Shown here: one piece after another, positions 10,208 to 21,363 of the stretch | How the letters are laid out: each line of letters opens with the position of its first letter | Position numbering within the stretch: position 1 is the stretch's first letter | DNA from: Haemonchus contortus | Taxonomy: Eukaryota > Nematoda > Chromadorea > Rhabditida > Trichostrongylidae | Length of the DNA: 64,000 nt | NCBI GenBank assembly: GCA_000469685.2 | Contig: LS997565.1 | Coordinates: forward strand, 43,236,666-43,300,665 | Direction of reading: 5' to 3' | The notes under the pieces: model-generated | What the model saw: only the letters and a program-made list of their open reading frames with translations | Database searches by the model: none | What the model was told of the DNA's origin: nothing | Program-made: the position numbers and the translations under genes

Positions 10208-13200
10208 ATGTACTGGTTATTGCTCATACTAGTACCACTAGTGATAGCACAAAAGGAATGCTTGATATGTAGGTTTTTTGAATTTCCTAGGCTAAGGTTT
10301 CTTAACGGTTTTCTTGACGACTTCATTACAGCCAAAGATTCCGGTTATGTATGTGATGAAGAGGCCGGCCAGCGATTTTACTTCGATATGCGTATGAAAC
10401 GATGCCAACCATTCTATTACAAGGTTTGTACTCACTAGCGATTTTTTTTCAATAAAATTGGTCTAAAAACTTCTGATTCCAATTCAAGCGAGCAAAAATT
10501 AATTATTCGGAGCCTCGGTTCCGGATGATTTCCAATTTTGCCGTTCCCTTTTCCAATTTCTGAAAAAAAGGAAGACCACAAAAAAAGAAAAGTTCCCTTT
10601 TTAGGGCTGTGGAGGCAACGGAAATGCGTTCATGACACGTGACGAATGCTTGAAAAAGTGTTCAGATGTCAAAGGAGAAACCGCCATTCAAGGTAGTTCA
10701 TCACAATCAAAAAATCCAGGTTAGACACTTATTGGGAGGATTCAAAACTCCAGTTACTATGAATTTTTATTAATTGTAAATACTTTCTCGAAGTTCGTCT
10801 TCGAGTCGTGCTTAATTATATGCTTTGTTTGAATTTGGCATTTTTCTTCAAAAATCGACATTTTCAAGGCAAAATTTATGATAAAAATGATTTCTGAGAT
10901 TTCCTCTACGATGAACCTGTGGCCACTGAGCATAGCATGCGGGACGTCGAGAAGCGACCTCGATAGGGCGTCGTAAGGGTTCCAAAATCGGGCTGGGCCA
11001 CTTATTGTTAGACACACCAGTGATGGTGTCATAACAACCTCGTTAAGGCTCACCATTCACATTGAAGCTCTAGGACGCAGACGAATAGTGTGCTTATGAA
11101 GGAGGCACCTAGGCGGTCATAGTCACGTCTTGTGCAGCCCCTTTTCTTACTACTTTTTTGGAGCTTTTCGTTTTTTAAAATCTGTCGATTTTCCTCGCCG
11201 TTCGGCACTGTTCTGCACTAAAGCTTTCATTAGTCTACTAAAGCGATACCTCAGAATTATCGTGAAATGTGCCTTTATGGTTATTTTACTCCGAACTCTT
11301 TCTGCTGATCGTAGCATCGTACCTGGATAAAACTGTAGAAGCCCACGGGTCCTACATTACAAAAGATGAGCTCAGTAATTTACAGCTGTATGCAAATCTG
11401 GAGCGTATGCCGCTGGGGCCACTTCACTACCGGAACCACTTGGGTGTACGGAATGTCCAAAAGGATATGAATGCGAAGATAAGCTATGCTGTCCAAAAAA
11501 AGGTATTGGTTTTGCGATATTCTGAACCTGCTATAAGCACATATTTCATTATTAAAAAGCAAAATTTATGCACACACAGCACACAACTGGCAGCTTTCCT
11601 AAATACCCCTTCCAGTTCCTTGCCAGTTCTGTGATCAAGATCTCGTTCATCTCTTTTTTTTACTGCCTTCCAAAGCCCTTTTCCCTTTAATGCGCCTTTT
11701 CTCGTCGCCTTTACACCACAGCATGGGGTTTTCCGTCTAAACCTGAGGAGTGAAGTAGCACAGGGCTGGGAGAGACCTGCAGTTTGCCAAGAGACATGAA
11801 TCCCCTTCATGAACCCCCATTGTTGTTACCCACAGTGAGCCAAGTATGCGGTTATCCTTCTCTTTCTGATAGCGGTACCTGCACCAGGGTGCCGATACCT
11901 GCCCCAGGGTGTCGGTACCTGCACCTACTAAGAATGCGCCCACATTGTTCCCAAAGTAGCGATCGCGTCGCGGCTCCGATACGCTGGAGCACTTTAACGA
12001 CACAGGATAGCACCCTTTTCAACTTATACATTCAAGTAGGTGGAGGGGGAGGAGGTTGGGCATCTAGGGGAAGAGGCAAAGCTCTCGTGTCAGTACCGTG
12101 ATTTGAGCCTAGCCAGCACACCTTTTACCTATGTACCGAATCAAAGCGTCTTTCCACACGTCCGACAACCTGTTTACCGATTTCTCTACGTAAACAAACT
12201 GTCGTAAACACTGCCTTCTGTTTGCATTGATCAGAGTTGAGAGAAGCATCTTTGCAGATTACCTATGCAGCCTACAATACGATGCTGGTAAATTTGGTGA
12301 CAAAGGATCACATACTCCCAGGTAAGCAAGGAAAATCCCTTATAACTTGAATAGGGACCTAGCTCTTCGAATGTTTTTCCATAATTTCGACAATGCTTTT
12401 TCCTAAGTAAAAGAACTTCAGAGCTGTGATTCTCAGAAAAATCCCTCACAAAATTTCGATAGGGTATTGATTGAAATGAAGGAAATTGTGGGAGAACATT
12501 CCAAAAAAATCTCACCGAAGGGCATATGTAGAACAGAAAAGCATGGGTAGACACAGACAGATACTTCTGGGGAAAAACGCGGTGGTACGTAGCAATCAAC
12601 GAGAGAACGAACATATGGTGTCTACAAAGAATAGAAAAATTATCTAATTTTACTACGAAAATGGGGGTATGGTTGTGAATTTGAATTTGTTGAAGTGGTA
12701 AACATGAGGAATTCATGAGTTGGAGGAGATTAAAGTTGCCAATAGAGCGAAGCTTCGCTATGGCTGCTTTCATAGTCCGCGATTTGGCCCGCGAGCTGTA
12801 GAGGCGGCGCTTGCCCCTTGTTTACGACTGAATCTTGGTCGATATCGCCGGACGAGTAGTCCCCCGTAGCTCGCTCGCTCGCGCACTCGCGAGTCAAATC
12901 GCGGACTATGAAAACAGCCTATGACGTCACTCCTACACACCGCGTACGCGCGCACGGGTCCGCAGTTGAGAACCTCGAAAATGATCTACTTTGATCGTTG
13001 ATCAGTACTGGATCGCTACTAAAAGTTATTGAATACAGTGTGAAAGCTGACTAGAATGATTTCTGTTGACGACGCAGCGCGCGCACACGCGCCGCATCAA
13101 TGCGACGCCCGCTTATCGGGGACTCACTCCGTCAGGGATGAAGTGGCAATTAATGATTATTTTCCAAATTCCTTACAAAATTCTATTTATTTCAGATATT

Positions 13201-13310
13201 TCTACAGCAAAAGCCTCAAGAATTGTATGCTTTTTACATACTACGGACGGGATGGTAATGCAAACAATTTCGCGACATACAACGAATGTAAGAAGATGTG
13301 CATGACGTAG
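10208..13310 (+). CDS. Secreted Kunitz-type protease-inhibitor-like protein
   Basis: Model: exons 10208-10268, 10332-10423, 10605-10692 (or to 10719), 11386-11502, 11836-11914 and 13196-13310, phases agreeing, about 183 residues. The start encodes a signal peptide (MYWLLLILVPLVIAQ). Kunitz domain 1 spans exons 1-3, with DSGYVC, RFYFD and KGCGGNGNAFMTRDEC. Exon 4 is a Cys-rich module ending CPKGYECEDKLCCP, like lustrin/WAP-type modules. Exons 5-6 give a second Kunitz-like domain with DSGTC, RYFYS and NNFATYNECKKMC, but Arg replaces the usual fourth cysteine (C38). Kunitz domains bind serine proteases or channels; which applies here cannot be told. Exon 5 overlaps a 20-bp tandem repeat and its 3' end is uncertain. 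AATAAA lies downstream at about 13374. Confidence 0.8.
11872..11925 (+). repeat. 20-bp minisatellite (about 2.6 units)
   Basis: The unit CGGTACCTGCACCAGGGTGC is repeated with small changes. It overlaps the 3' end of the proposed fifth exon of the Kunitz gene. A 20-bp period is not a multiple of three, so copy number changes would shift the frame or move the donor site. Confidence 0.7.
12759..12927. mobile_element. Small fold-back element with ~33-bp inverted ends
   Basis: GGCTGCTTTCATAGTCCGCG at the left end is mirrored by GGCTGTTTTCATAGTCCGCG on the opposite strand at the right end, extending into GATTTG and CCGCGAG/CTCGCGAG. The total is about 165 bp, GC-rich, without coding capacity. It lies in the last intron of the Kunitz gene. 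Confidence 0.7.
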
Positions 13311-14185
13311 TGTATATTGGATGAACAGAATTTTAGATATACCATATGATGTAAATACAACAAGTAAAGAAAGTAAATAAATTGGCAAGTTTATTAGTGC
13401 AAGCATGAAAGGAAACTGTATGATAGATACAGTAATCTACGCAGAGAAAATCGATCAAATAGAATACTGTAACATCATGGCATCATGTGTTGAATGGTGG
13501 AGGAATGTGTTGGAAATGGACCTGAAATAGAAATTAAATATATCGCATTAATTTGATTCACTTGTTAAAATCAATATCAATTCTGTGATACGGTAACATG
13601 GGATCATTTTTGCAAATCAATTTATCGACTTAGTCCATTTAGAAGCACATTCGCGCTGCGCTGCGACACGCTGCGCTTTTTTATATACCTGTGAAAAGAC
13701 GCCAGTAAGAGGCGGGCAAACCTAAGGAGGCGGGCACTCCTTGGCTATGGAGCTCACTAGACCTTCTCTTTCTTCCGGAATAATACTATAATACATTGCC
13801 ACACAAGAGACTTTTCAAAAGGTCACCTGCAGATCGATATTCCATCATTCAATGGGATTGAATCTGGGCAAAAGAGCCAATGACACATGCATAGCCCAAC
13901 ATTGGATCCAGATCCGATGTCGTTCTTACCAACCAAATCTACCTTCTTACCTTGGGTACCCCAACCACGCCAAACTCGTTCAGAATGAGAAAAAAAAGTT
14001 TGTAGAAAATTACAATCGAATTCCTCCACAATTCTGAGTTCACAGCGCATCCCAGAAAATTGGTCGCTTTGCAAAATCAATTGTTAATCGCGAAAAGGAT
14101 TCTCTGTAAGCCATGACTGTTACGGTCATTACGCGAGAGCAATGTCTCTTTTCAAAAAGTAGATGACTAAACAGAGAATCAGTAA
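13311..14185. other. Intergenic, no gene recognised
   Basis: Sequence 3' of the Kunitz gene: its likely poly(A) signal near 13374, then AT-rich sequence with a short GC-rich CGCTGCGCTGCGACACGCTGCG stretch near 13650. No exon series seen. Confidence 0.45.
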
Positions 14186-14395
14186 TGGTCTCGGCCAACC
14201 AAACCAAGCCTTCCTTCCCTACGGGTCCACTCACCAGGTAGCAGACTCGTCTGGGAGGATAAAAGCACTGACTCGTATATCGGCTGGACACTGCAAGTAA
14301 TTTTATACGCCACATACTCGTTCAAAACGTCACAACGATTCTGATTTGGAGTCAAATGCGTGGCGCAGCCCAGCAACGGGATGAATCAGCACCAA
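14186..14395 (+). mobile_element. tRNA-derived SINE, 5'-truncated copy
   Basis: Shares the family body: CCAACCAA-CAAGCCTTCC, the GACTCGTCTGGGAGGATAAAAG core and the ATCGGCTGGACAC motif. It lacks the tRNA-like head. Matches the copies at 14.7, 17.9, 30.6, 37.7, 39.0, 40.5 and 59.7 kb. Confidence 0.7.
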
Positions 14396-14734
14396 CATAC
14401 TATTGCTCAATATCACATGACCAAATCTATTCGTTTTGCCTCATTCATTTGAATGAAATCCATTCGTACAATTTATACCTACTCAACCGCAAATGTGAGT
14501 AAATACATCATATACATAAACAACATGATAATCAGTTGAGAAAATATCCTGACTGTGCGACCCTCATGCACCATTCAAAACGTTCAGCTTTTTAGAATGA
14601 ATCTATCATCCGTTTATCAGAGCTTAGGCTGCCTCGTTCAGTTACTTGTACTCTGTGTGAAACCGGAATATTTTACGCAGCGATTAAACGAAAAAAAAGT
14701 CAAGCTGTCGATGCTTGTCGGCACGTTCATCCAG

Positions 14735-15048
14735 AAGATAGGTAAAAGGATAAAGTTCCTGGCGGTGATCAATCCCGTCCGAGGGATGCGCCCCCGCGCT
14801 CAACTTCCATTCAGAATTCAGTAATGGCGTATAGTCATTGTATAGGGCGTATGTGCCCTATACAATGACTTGCAGTGGCCAGCCGATGTACAAGTCAGTG
14901 CTTTTTTCCTCCCAGACGAGTCTGACACCAATTGACCGATCCCGGAAGGATGGAAGGCTTGGTTGGCCTAGGCGGATATCGATCCGGGATTCGAACGCGT
15001 GCCATGCGTGTGTGAAGTGTGCCACTTGCCCTTGCCACTAACTCGCCC
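14735..15048 (-). mobile_element. tRNA-derived SINE, near-full copy
   Basis: Minus orientation. The tRNA-like head is at the right end (B box as GTTCGAATCCC on the minus strand near 14990), followed by the conserved body and a tail with the GGGATGCGC motif. A local inverted repeat (GTCATTGTATAGGGC / GCCCTATACAATGAC) lies at 14834-14869. Confidence 0.75.
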
Positions 15049-16263
15049 CAGAAGAGAGATGAGTAAAATAAATGGTGCACAATCCGTCGACCCTGTCGAT
15101 AAACTCAAAGAGCTCTTCACCCTTTTTGGGCAGTCTTCAATTGCTTTGTGCCAACGTTCCAACCTCCCAGGTAGCAGCTTTTAGACGACATCTGGGCCAC
15201 ATTCATAGCCCTGAAGCGCTCAACCCTATTTGCCGAATCCCAGAACCCACTACTACTACCATTCGAAAGCCGTATTCATGGCTCAATTCAGAGAAACTGA
15301 TTAGTGCTGACTAGAAACAATTTTCAACTATTTCCAGTAACAGAGCCGGAACCTTCAATGATGCACATAAAGCTTTCGGCTCAATGTTTGCCTGTATAAG
15401 GTCTCGTACATAATGGTTAGGTAACCACTGCGTCAATTACTGTTGTCCAAATCGGTTTAGTAACCTGATATCATTGAACGCGCCAGGCAGTTGAGCGTAT
15501 GTGAACTCGAGCCAAAGGTCATTGATTTGGTCCCATACGGTTGTTACTGTAACCATTGTTTGTGTACTCCTTCGGTTACAAATCTCCTCATCGGAGCTCT
15601 CTAGCCAGATGAATCCTTGCTCTATTGAACAGTTTAGAGAACCGCTAACGTGAGCGGATGATGTGACTGCTTCGTATCACTGCTGAAAATTTCCATGGTG
15701 TCCCTCAAACTAGTACGTGGACAAGACCCTTCTCATTTTGTGATGGCCTTCGACGCAGGGCTACTACCTATCTGGTACGACCACCAGAACGGTAGGCAAT
15801 ATAAATACGCCAAGACTTCTTTACGAACGTCCGGATGAGAGCATGATGCATCCTTCAAGCGAGGACATCCGATGAACTTCAGTGATAGGGACAAATGAGA
15901 ACATACTGACATCCGCTCGACGGGCTCGATGACCGAGGTGATAACAGGTAACAGAAATTATCTCCAGCGCTCTCCCTGATTACCTACCCTAGGCTCTCGA
16001 ACTCTGATGCCCTACTCGAAAGGAACAGCCACTGTGCTCACTAGGCCGTTTCCGCGTAAAAATGTCCAGCCTCCAATTCATAGATCGTTCCATCGTTCGC
16101 ATCCTTTCACGTCAGATTAGTCGTTACCACCTTCACCCTCTCTACCCAAAATGGGGAAGCACAACGGTACAGACACAAGGTAAATGGAGCAGTCCAGGAA
16201 TTGAAGGAAACTTTTCCAAGAGAGATGAGACCACAAGTGAACACAATGGTCTTCGGTTCAACT
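15049..16263. other. Intergenic, no gene recognised
   Basis: Downstream flank of the homeobox gene. It may contain further 3' exons or the UTR of that gene, but I could not link any by phase and motif. Confidence 0.4.
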
Positions 16264-19200
16264 TCAAATTAAACGGTTTCTCTGAAAACCTCTTCAAGAA
16301 CTTGAAAAAAATGCCTACACCATGAAGCATTTAAAAATATGAATAAAACTATGATCATTACGAGAACTCACGGGATTTTGATGGTATGGCATGAACATCG
16401 GATACTGCCCATAACATGTCGTCTGAGGAGGGAAGAAGTTCGCAAAGGCAGTACTTGGAGTCCATGCTGGGAGTAGAAAGAATTTTTGATCAAAAAAACA
16501 AAATAAATAAATTAGTAATCGCCAATGGGCAAACAAGAGAATTCGGACAAGTCAGCTGATCACCGTTAACTATCGCTATTTTCGAGGTAGCAAGTAGGAA
16601 GTTCTCATTAGGACCGACTATTTTCCGTTAGGTGGTGGCGAGCACCCCCAATAGTATTGGACGAAAGTGGCATTACCCCCGTAAGGGTCGGTGGTTCGAT
16701 GTGCTCCTTAATTTACCAAAATCTTCCAAACGATCAATGATAAGGTGGATAAAATGGCCCGAGCCCTTTCCCACAAAGATGGTCACACTGATTTATGTTT
16801 CAACTTGTCATGCAATTCTTCATGTCGAGCAACATCTCAAAACAACTACAACCTCCAAAGGGTGCCAATCATTTGGAGCATCCTAAAAAATCTGACCAAT
16901 CTTTGCTTAGAAAACAGGTGGCTGTTTACTATTCGTGAATCATGTTTTCCTCCTTTCTGAAGCACCACCACAAACAGCTTTCTAATACAACAACTCGATA
17001 AACGAGAACTTACTAAATATTGTATTTTCCTTAGGTGTCGAAGTGGTAGGTAACGGAGGAGAAGATTTTTCGTCTCCACCTTGATTTCTCATATGTTTCC
17101 GTTGCTTTGCACGACGATTCTTGAACCATACCTGAACCATATGTACTACATTTTTTCACTGGAACTCTTGTGATTTCTCACAAATCTGTCCATTTTTGTT
17201 AAGGAAGGCATGGGTTGGAATGCGCCATCGCGGTTTTCGTCGGAACTACGTACGCAGGCCTCTTGTAGGCAGTTCTCATTCGGTTGTGTCAGACCCTTCC
17301 CCCTCCCCCCCTCCCCCCCCCCCCACCACCCCACTTTTCCCCAATGGAAGCGTCTTTATCCATACCCACTTTAATCACTTCCTTATTGCTGTTTATTCAA
17401 AGAACGAGACTACTTAACTTCTTTCGATATGCTCTGCAGCTCAAACTAGAGCGCAGAATACCTAGAAGGAATAAGTAAGCAGGCTTGCGCTTTGCTCAAG
17501 GTTATTCACAATTAATTCTTAAATCAACGACCTCCAGAGTAAAACTACTGGTAACGTCGCAAATTTCGGAGGAGACTCTTCATTATCTCTTGACCGAATC
17601 CCTTCGCTCTTCGCCATGCACTTTACTTAAATTCATTAAAAAATTACGTTTGTATGGCTTGCACGGGGCATCCGACATTCTCAACCTATTCTTAACACCA
17701 ATTTTCCTGTGGACGCCGTAATCCGTTTGCCAAAGAGAAGCCTGCCACATTCAGTTACTTATAATTATCATAAAACCACGACTCCCTCAACGCAGCTATC
17801 GAATTGTTGTAAATGACGGTCATATGATATATTGGAATCGGGAACTTAATTGTCATTAAACATCCGAAGGAAAAATTGGGTGTGATCAATTTTCTTCCTG
17901 GCAGAGGTTGCTAAAAGACAAGGGGCGCACTATCAGGCACACATGGTTCGGTGTTCAAATCTCGGGACTACATCCACATCCGAACAGGCCAAACAAACCT
18001 TCCATCCTACGGGGTCGGTTAATTGGCGCCAAACTTGTCTGGGAAGATAAAAGCGGCAATTTTTACATCATCTGTCCACCGCAAGACATCGTATAAGCCG
18101 CATACACATTCAAACCTTCACTAGGATTCTAAAAGGAAGTTGAATGCGGAGACTTTCCCAAATAGGGCTCGATTGACGTCAAGAACTTCACCCAGTTCAC
18201 TCAGATCAGAGAACAAGATCAAAGTAGGAGCATGACAATTTTAAAATGACTCCAGAGCAATCATTTACATTCAGTAATTAGCTAAACTAATCTAAATTGA
18301 GGATTTTGGGAAGAAGGAAATGATTACGGCGGTTTCGCTACTTGCACATATTTGGTAGGTACGACAATGGGGTCAGCGCGGCGACGAGAAAGTAGGAACA
18401 CTACATTGTAATCGACCGTATACCCCTCCTTTTCCCAACCCTTTCCTCAAGTAAAGCTCTCTTCTCCACGGTTCTCTAGAAAGCTCCTTGGCAAACGCTG
18501 GTTCCTGCTAATGGTGCCTGAGGACGTGACAAGATGCAATGGCTGGGAGGTCCAGAAGGAATGATCCTACGAGAAAAATACCGATAAGTTGAAGAATGCC
18601 AAGACAGGGTGGGACGATCAGGAGACCACTATAAAAGGAAAAGCAAAAGGTATGGGAATGAGCTATACGTATGTAGATCAAAACTGTTCCATAGCTTCAT
18701 GCGAGTCAGGAATGAGCCATCTAGGATCCTTCCTTTCGATTATATCCCAACCCCCCGGGATTTCTCTCTTATTACCGACTTCCTGGTCTCATTTTCATTG
18801 TTAGACAGCTTTCATCCTTTCAAGTTCACTTTGGGGCACCTACACAATTGCCGGTCTTCCTACCTAAATAGAATATACCCATTCTGTTTCTATCAGTCAA
18901 CCCCAAAATCGTACGGAAGGATCATGAGAGGCCCCCAGACCCTCTTCATTTACCCTGTCTTCCACAGGCAGGTGTCAATGACTGGTTAGCTTACGGTAGG
19001 TCGATACGTTGAACGTATTTGCATAGCGGTTTAGCGGCAATGGCACGACATGACGGTGACTGTTTGAAGTGCGCAATGAGGCAGAAGAAGATAGGAAGTA
19101 CACGGATTAGAAGGGCAGCATCTGTTCTCACTAAACGAATCCCCAATGTTACACGGGTGATGATCGTTTTGGTGGTACCGAAAAAGGGATCCCGTACCTT

Positions 19201-21363
19201 CCCAAAAGCTAATCCCGCGCATCTGTAAACTCCTGTGACCTTCAAGCCCACGGAAAGAACTCGGTATCGGCGAGCACTGAAGAGTTAGGGCTCAAAGTAC
19301 TGGGCGACCTGTCTAAGCTGGGAAACATCGACGGAGATTTACGTTCTACCAAACTCCAACTGAAACATTGAAAAAGCGGGGGGCTCTGAATTTGCACGCA
19401 CAGCGGCAATACATTGCTTACAGAACCATGCAGCTGTCTAAACACAATCTGGCATTACCGTATACCTCACCGTATGACAATAGCACCATCGATCGCTACT
19501 AGTTGATGACTCAGTCAAGTACTTCTAAGCAAATAAAATCAGAATTCAGAGGTGGTAGACCCCAACTGCTAATAATTAAATACCTAATTACCAGTTACTA
19601 ATTACGAAAAATAAGCTCGTTGCCTAAAATCCAAAGATGACGACGAGGTTAAGGTTGCCTTAGATATTATCAAAAAGGGGGTAAGAGTGATGGAAGGGGA
19701 AGAAGAGAGGTGTAGGGAATAAAAGCTTAAGCTTTGGAAACCTTGGATCTCTACTTAGCAAATAAACGTCTTGAGTTCTAGCCCAATCAAGTAGGGCGTA
19801 TATAAACCTTCGTGGTAGTTGAGCCATATTTTTTTCTAGTGCAGAGGATTCCCGTACTATGCAGTTATGTCAAGTAGAGCCACTAACATACAAGTGATTA
19901 TAGGACCCTATTCCAGCTCGATCATGGCATAAGTAAACCATCCGTCACTCTGGAGTTGGTCAGTGGTACCATACCCGCCAAGGAAGGCTAAGGCATCGAC
20001 ATGTACCTCGAGTGATTCCGTAGGTCGTTGTATAGGTCCGATATAAATTCAAACCATGTCACGATTTTGAACTCGAGTCGAATCCGTAGATACATCCTAC
20101 TGATTCGATTGTTGCCAAAGGCTACTCTTTTAACTTTGGCAACAAAGATTCGTTAAAATCCGCATTTTCAGCAGGTCAGATATTACCTCTCGGCCTGAGA
20201 GGATCATAGTAATGAAATCAAAATGGTCGAATACCCAGATTGGGTTAAGAGACAGGGTTAAGCGGGCTTTTCAATGCCACTACGATTCTCAATGAAGTCG
20301 AAAGCGCTGTGCGATCTTAAATAAATTAATGGAGAGCTACGCCTGGTACGTATCCTTTCACTTTTAATCAAGCCACCAGTTATGTCCATAATATTATTTA
20401 TGCGAAAATCTCAATAAAAACCATGCGTTTGCTCATGCTAAGACCAGTTTATAAGTTATCTAATCGGAAGGAGGATAGTCATAAGTCCGAAGCTGTACAG
20501 CTTAGAAAGTGTTTGCAATGTATGAACATTCACTCAGTGACACTTTGCCTTTTCCTTTTCTGTTCACGGAGTTACAGGAGAAAAATGAAGAATTACCTGA
20601 ATCCTAGCTTCTGGTAGCTGAGTCAACTTGGCCAGCCTCTCTCGCTGAGCGATATCCGGATATTGACATTGTTCAAAGGTTTTTTCAAGTTGATCCAATT
20701 GTTCATCACTGAATGCCGTGCGATTCCGTCGCATTCGTCTGTCCGGCGACGGTGACGCGTCTCCTTCTGAATAATTCAAATTTTGAAAAACAATCAAACA
20801 CTAACCGACTTTATGGAGGATACTGTAGATGGAACAGATGAAACTCTTTCTCTCTTCCATCCTCCCACCCTCCAATCTGGACCTTTAGAAAGCACAAGCC
20901 AATTGGATGTGTTTGGGAAAGTCTGTGGACGCCGTGGTCATCCTTTTTACCTACTTCACTTTAGTTGAAGGAAAAGGCGATAAGCAACTTCCCCGGACAG
21001 GTGCACTGAAACTACTCCCATCCTGTTTCGAGGAACCTCGAGTCGCTCCTGGAAGTCCCTCTAATCAAGAGTTAGTCAGCGTCCTCTGCACTACTTCCAG
21101 AAGGGACCTTAGAAACCTAGCTTACAAAATAGGAGTACTACAATGCGCAATATATTTGCTTTTCAGTAGATTTTAAAAAGATGCCTGGCCGAGGGTGATC
21201 CATCTAGCTGATTTCCTAGGCTGAACTCACCATTAGCTCGTGCTTCTTGGGAGAACCCCTCAAACGGGTACTGAAGCTGCATCATTGTGGCGAGTACAAG
21301 CTGCTGATGACTGTCCATCATCGCTTCGGACCGCCCTTCATGACTTGACGGCACGTTCGCCAT
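16264..21363 (-). CDS. K50 paired-like homeodomain transcription factor (Dmbx/Otx-like)
   Basis: Exons on the minus strand: 21231-21363 (start), 20597-20766, 17014-17131, 16372-16466, and possibly a short last exon 16264-16281 encoding RNRLI-stop. Phases agree. Exons 2 and 3 together encode a complete homeodomain: [39 protein letters not shown], then [13 protein letters not shown] after a 3.46-kb intron. Lys at homeodomain position 50 (WFKNRRAK) predicts binding to TAATCC-like sites (family knowledge). RTAF, LEKTF, YPD and LPEAR most resemble Dmbx among the K50 paired-like classes; that placement is from memory. The C-terminal exon is Pro/Tyr/Met-rich. An in-frame ATG lies 33 bases upstream of the chosen start. 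No paired domain was seen. Confidence 0.85.
17286..17340 (+). repeat. Poly-C/CT simple repeat in homeobox intron 3
   Basis: A long C-rich low-complexity run in the final introns of the homeobox gene, unlike the AT-rich surroundings. No further feature seen. Confidence 0.8.
17905..18165 (+). mobile_element. tRNA-derived SINE copy
   Basis: Plus orientation, in the large homeobox intron. Head with GGTGTTCAAATCTCGGG (degenerate B box), then the family body TTCCATCC, CTTGTCTGGGAAGATAAAAG and the GGAAGTTGAATGCGG tail. Confidence 0.7.
20015..20100 (+). mobile_element. SINE 3' fragment
   Basis: Matches only the tail half of the SINE family (GTTGTATAGG, ATTCAAACC, ACGATTTTGAA). Degraded; the head and body are absent. 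Confidence 0.4.
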
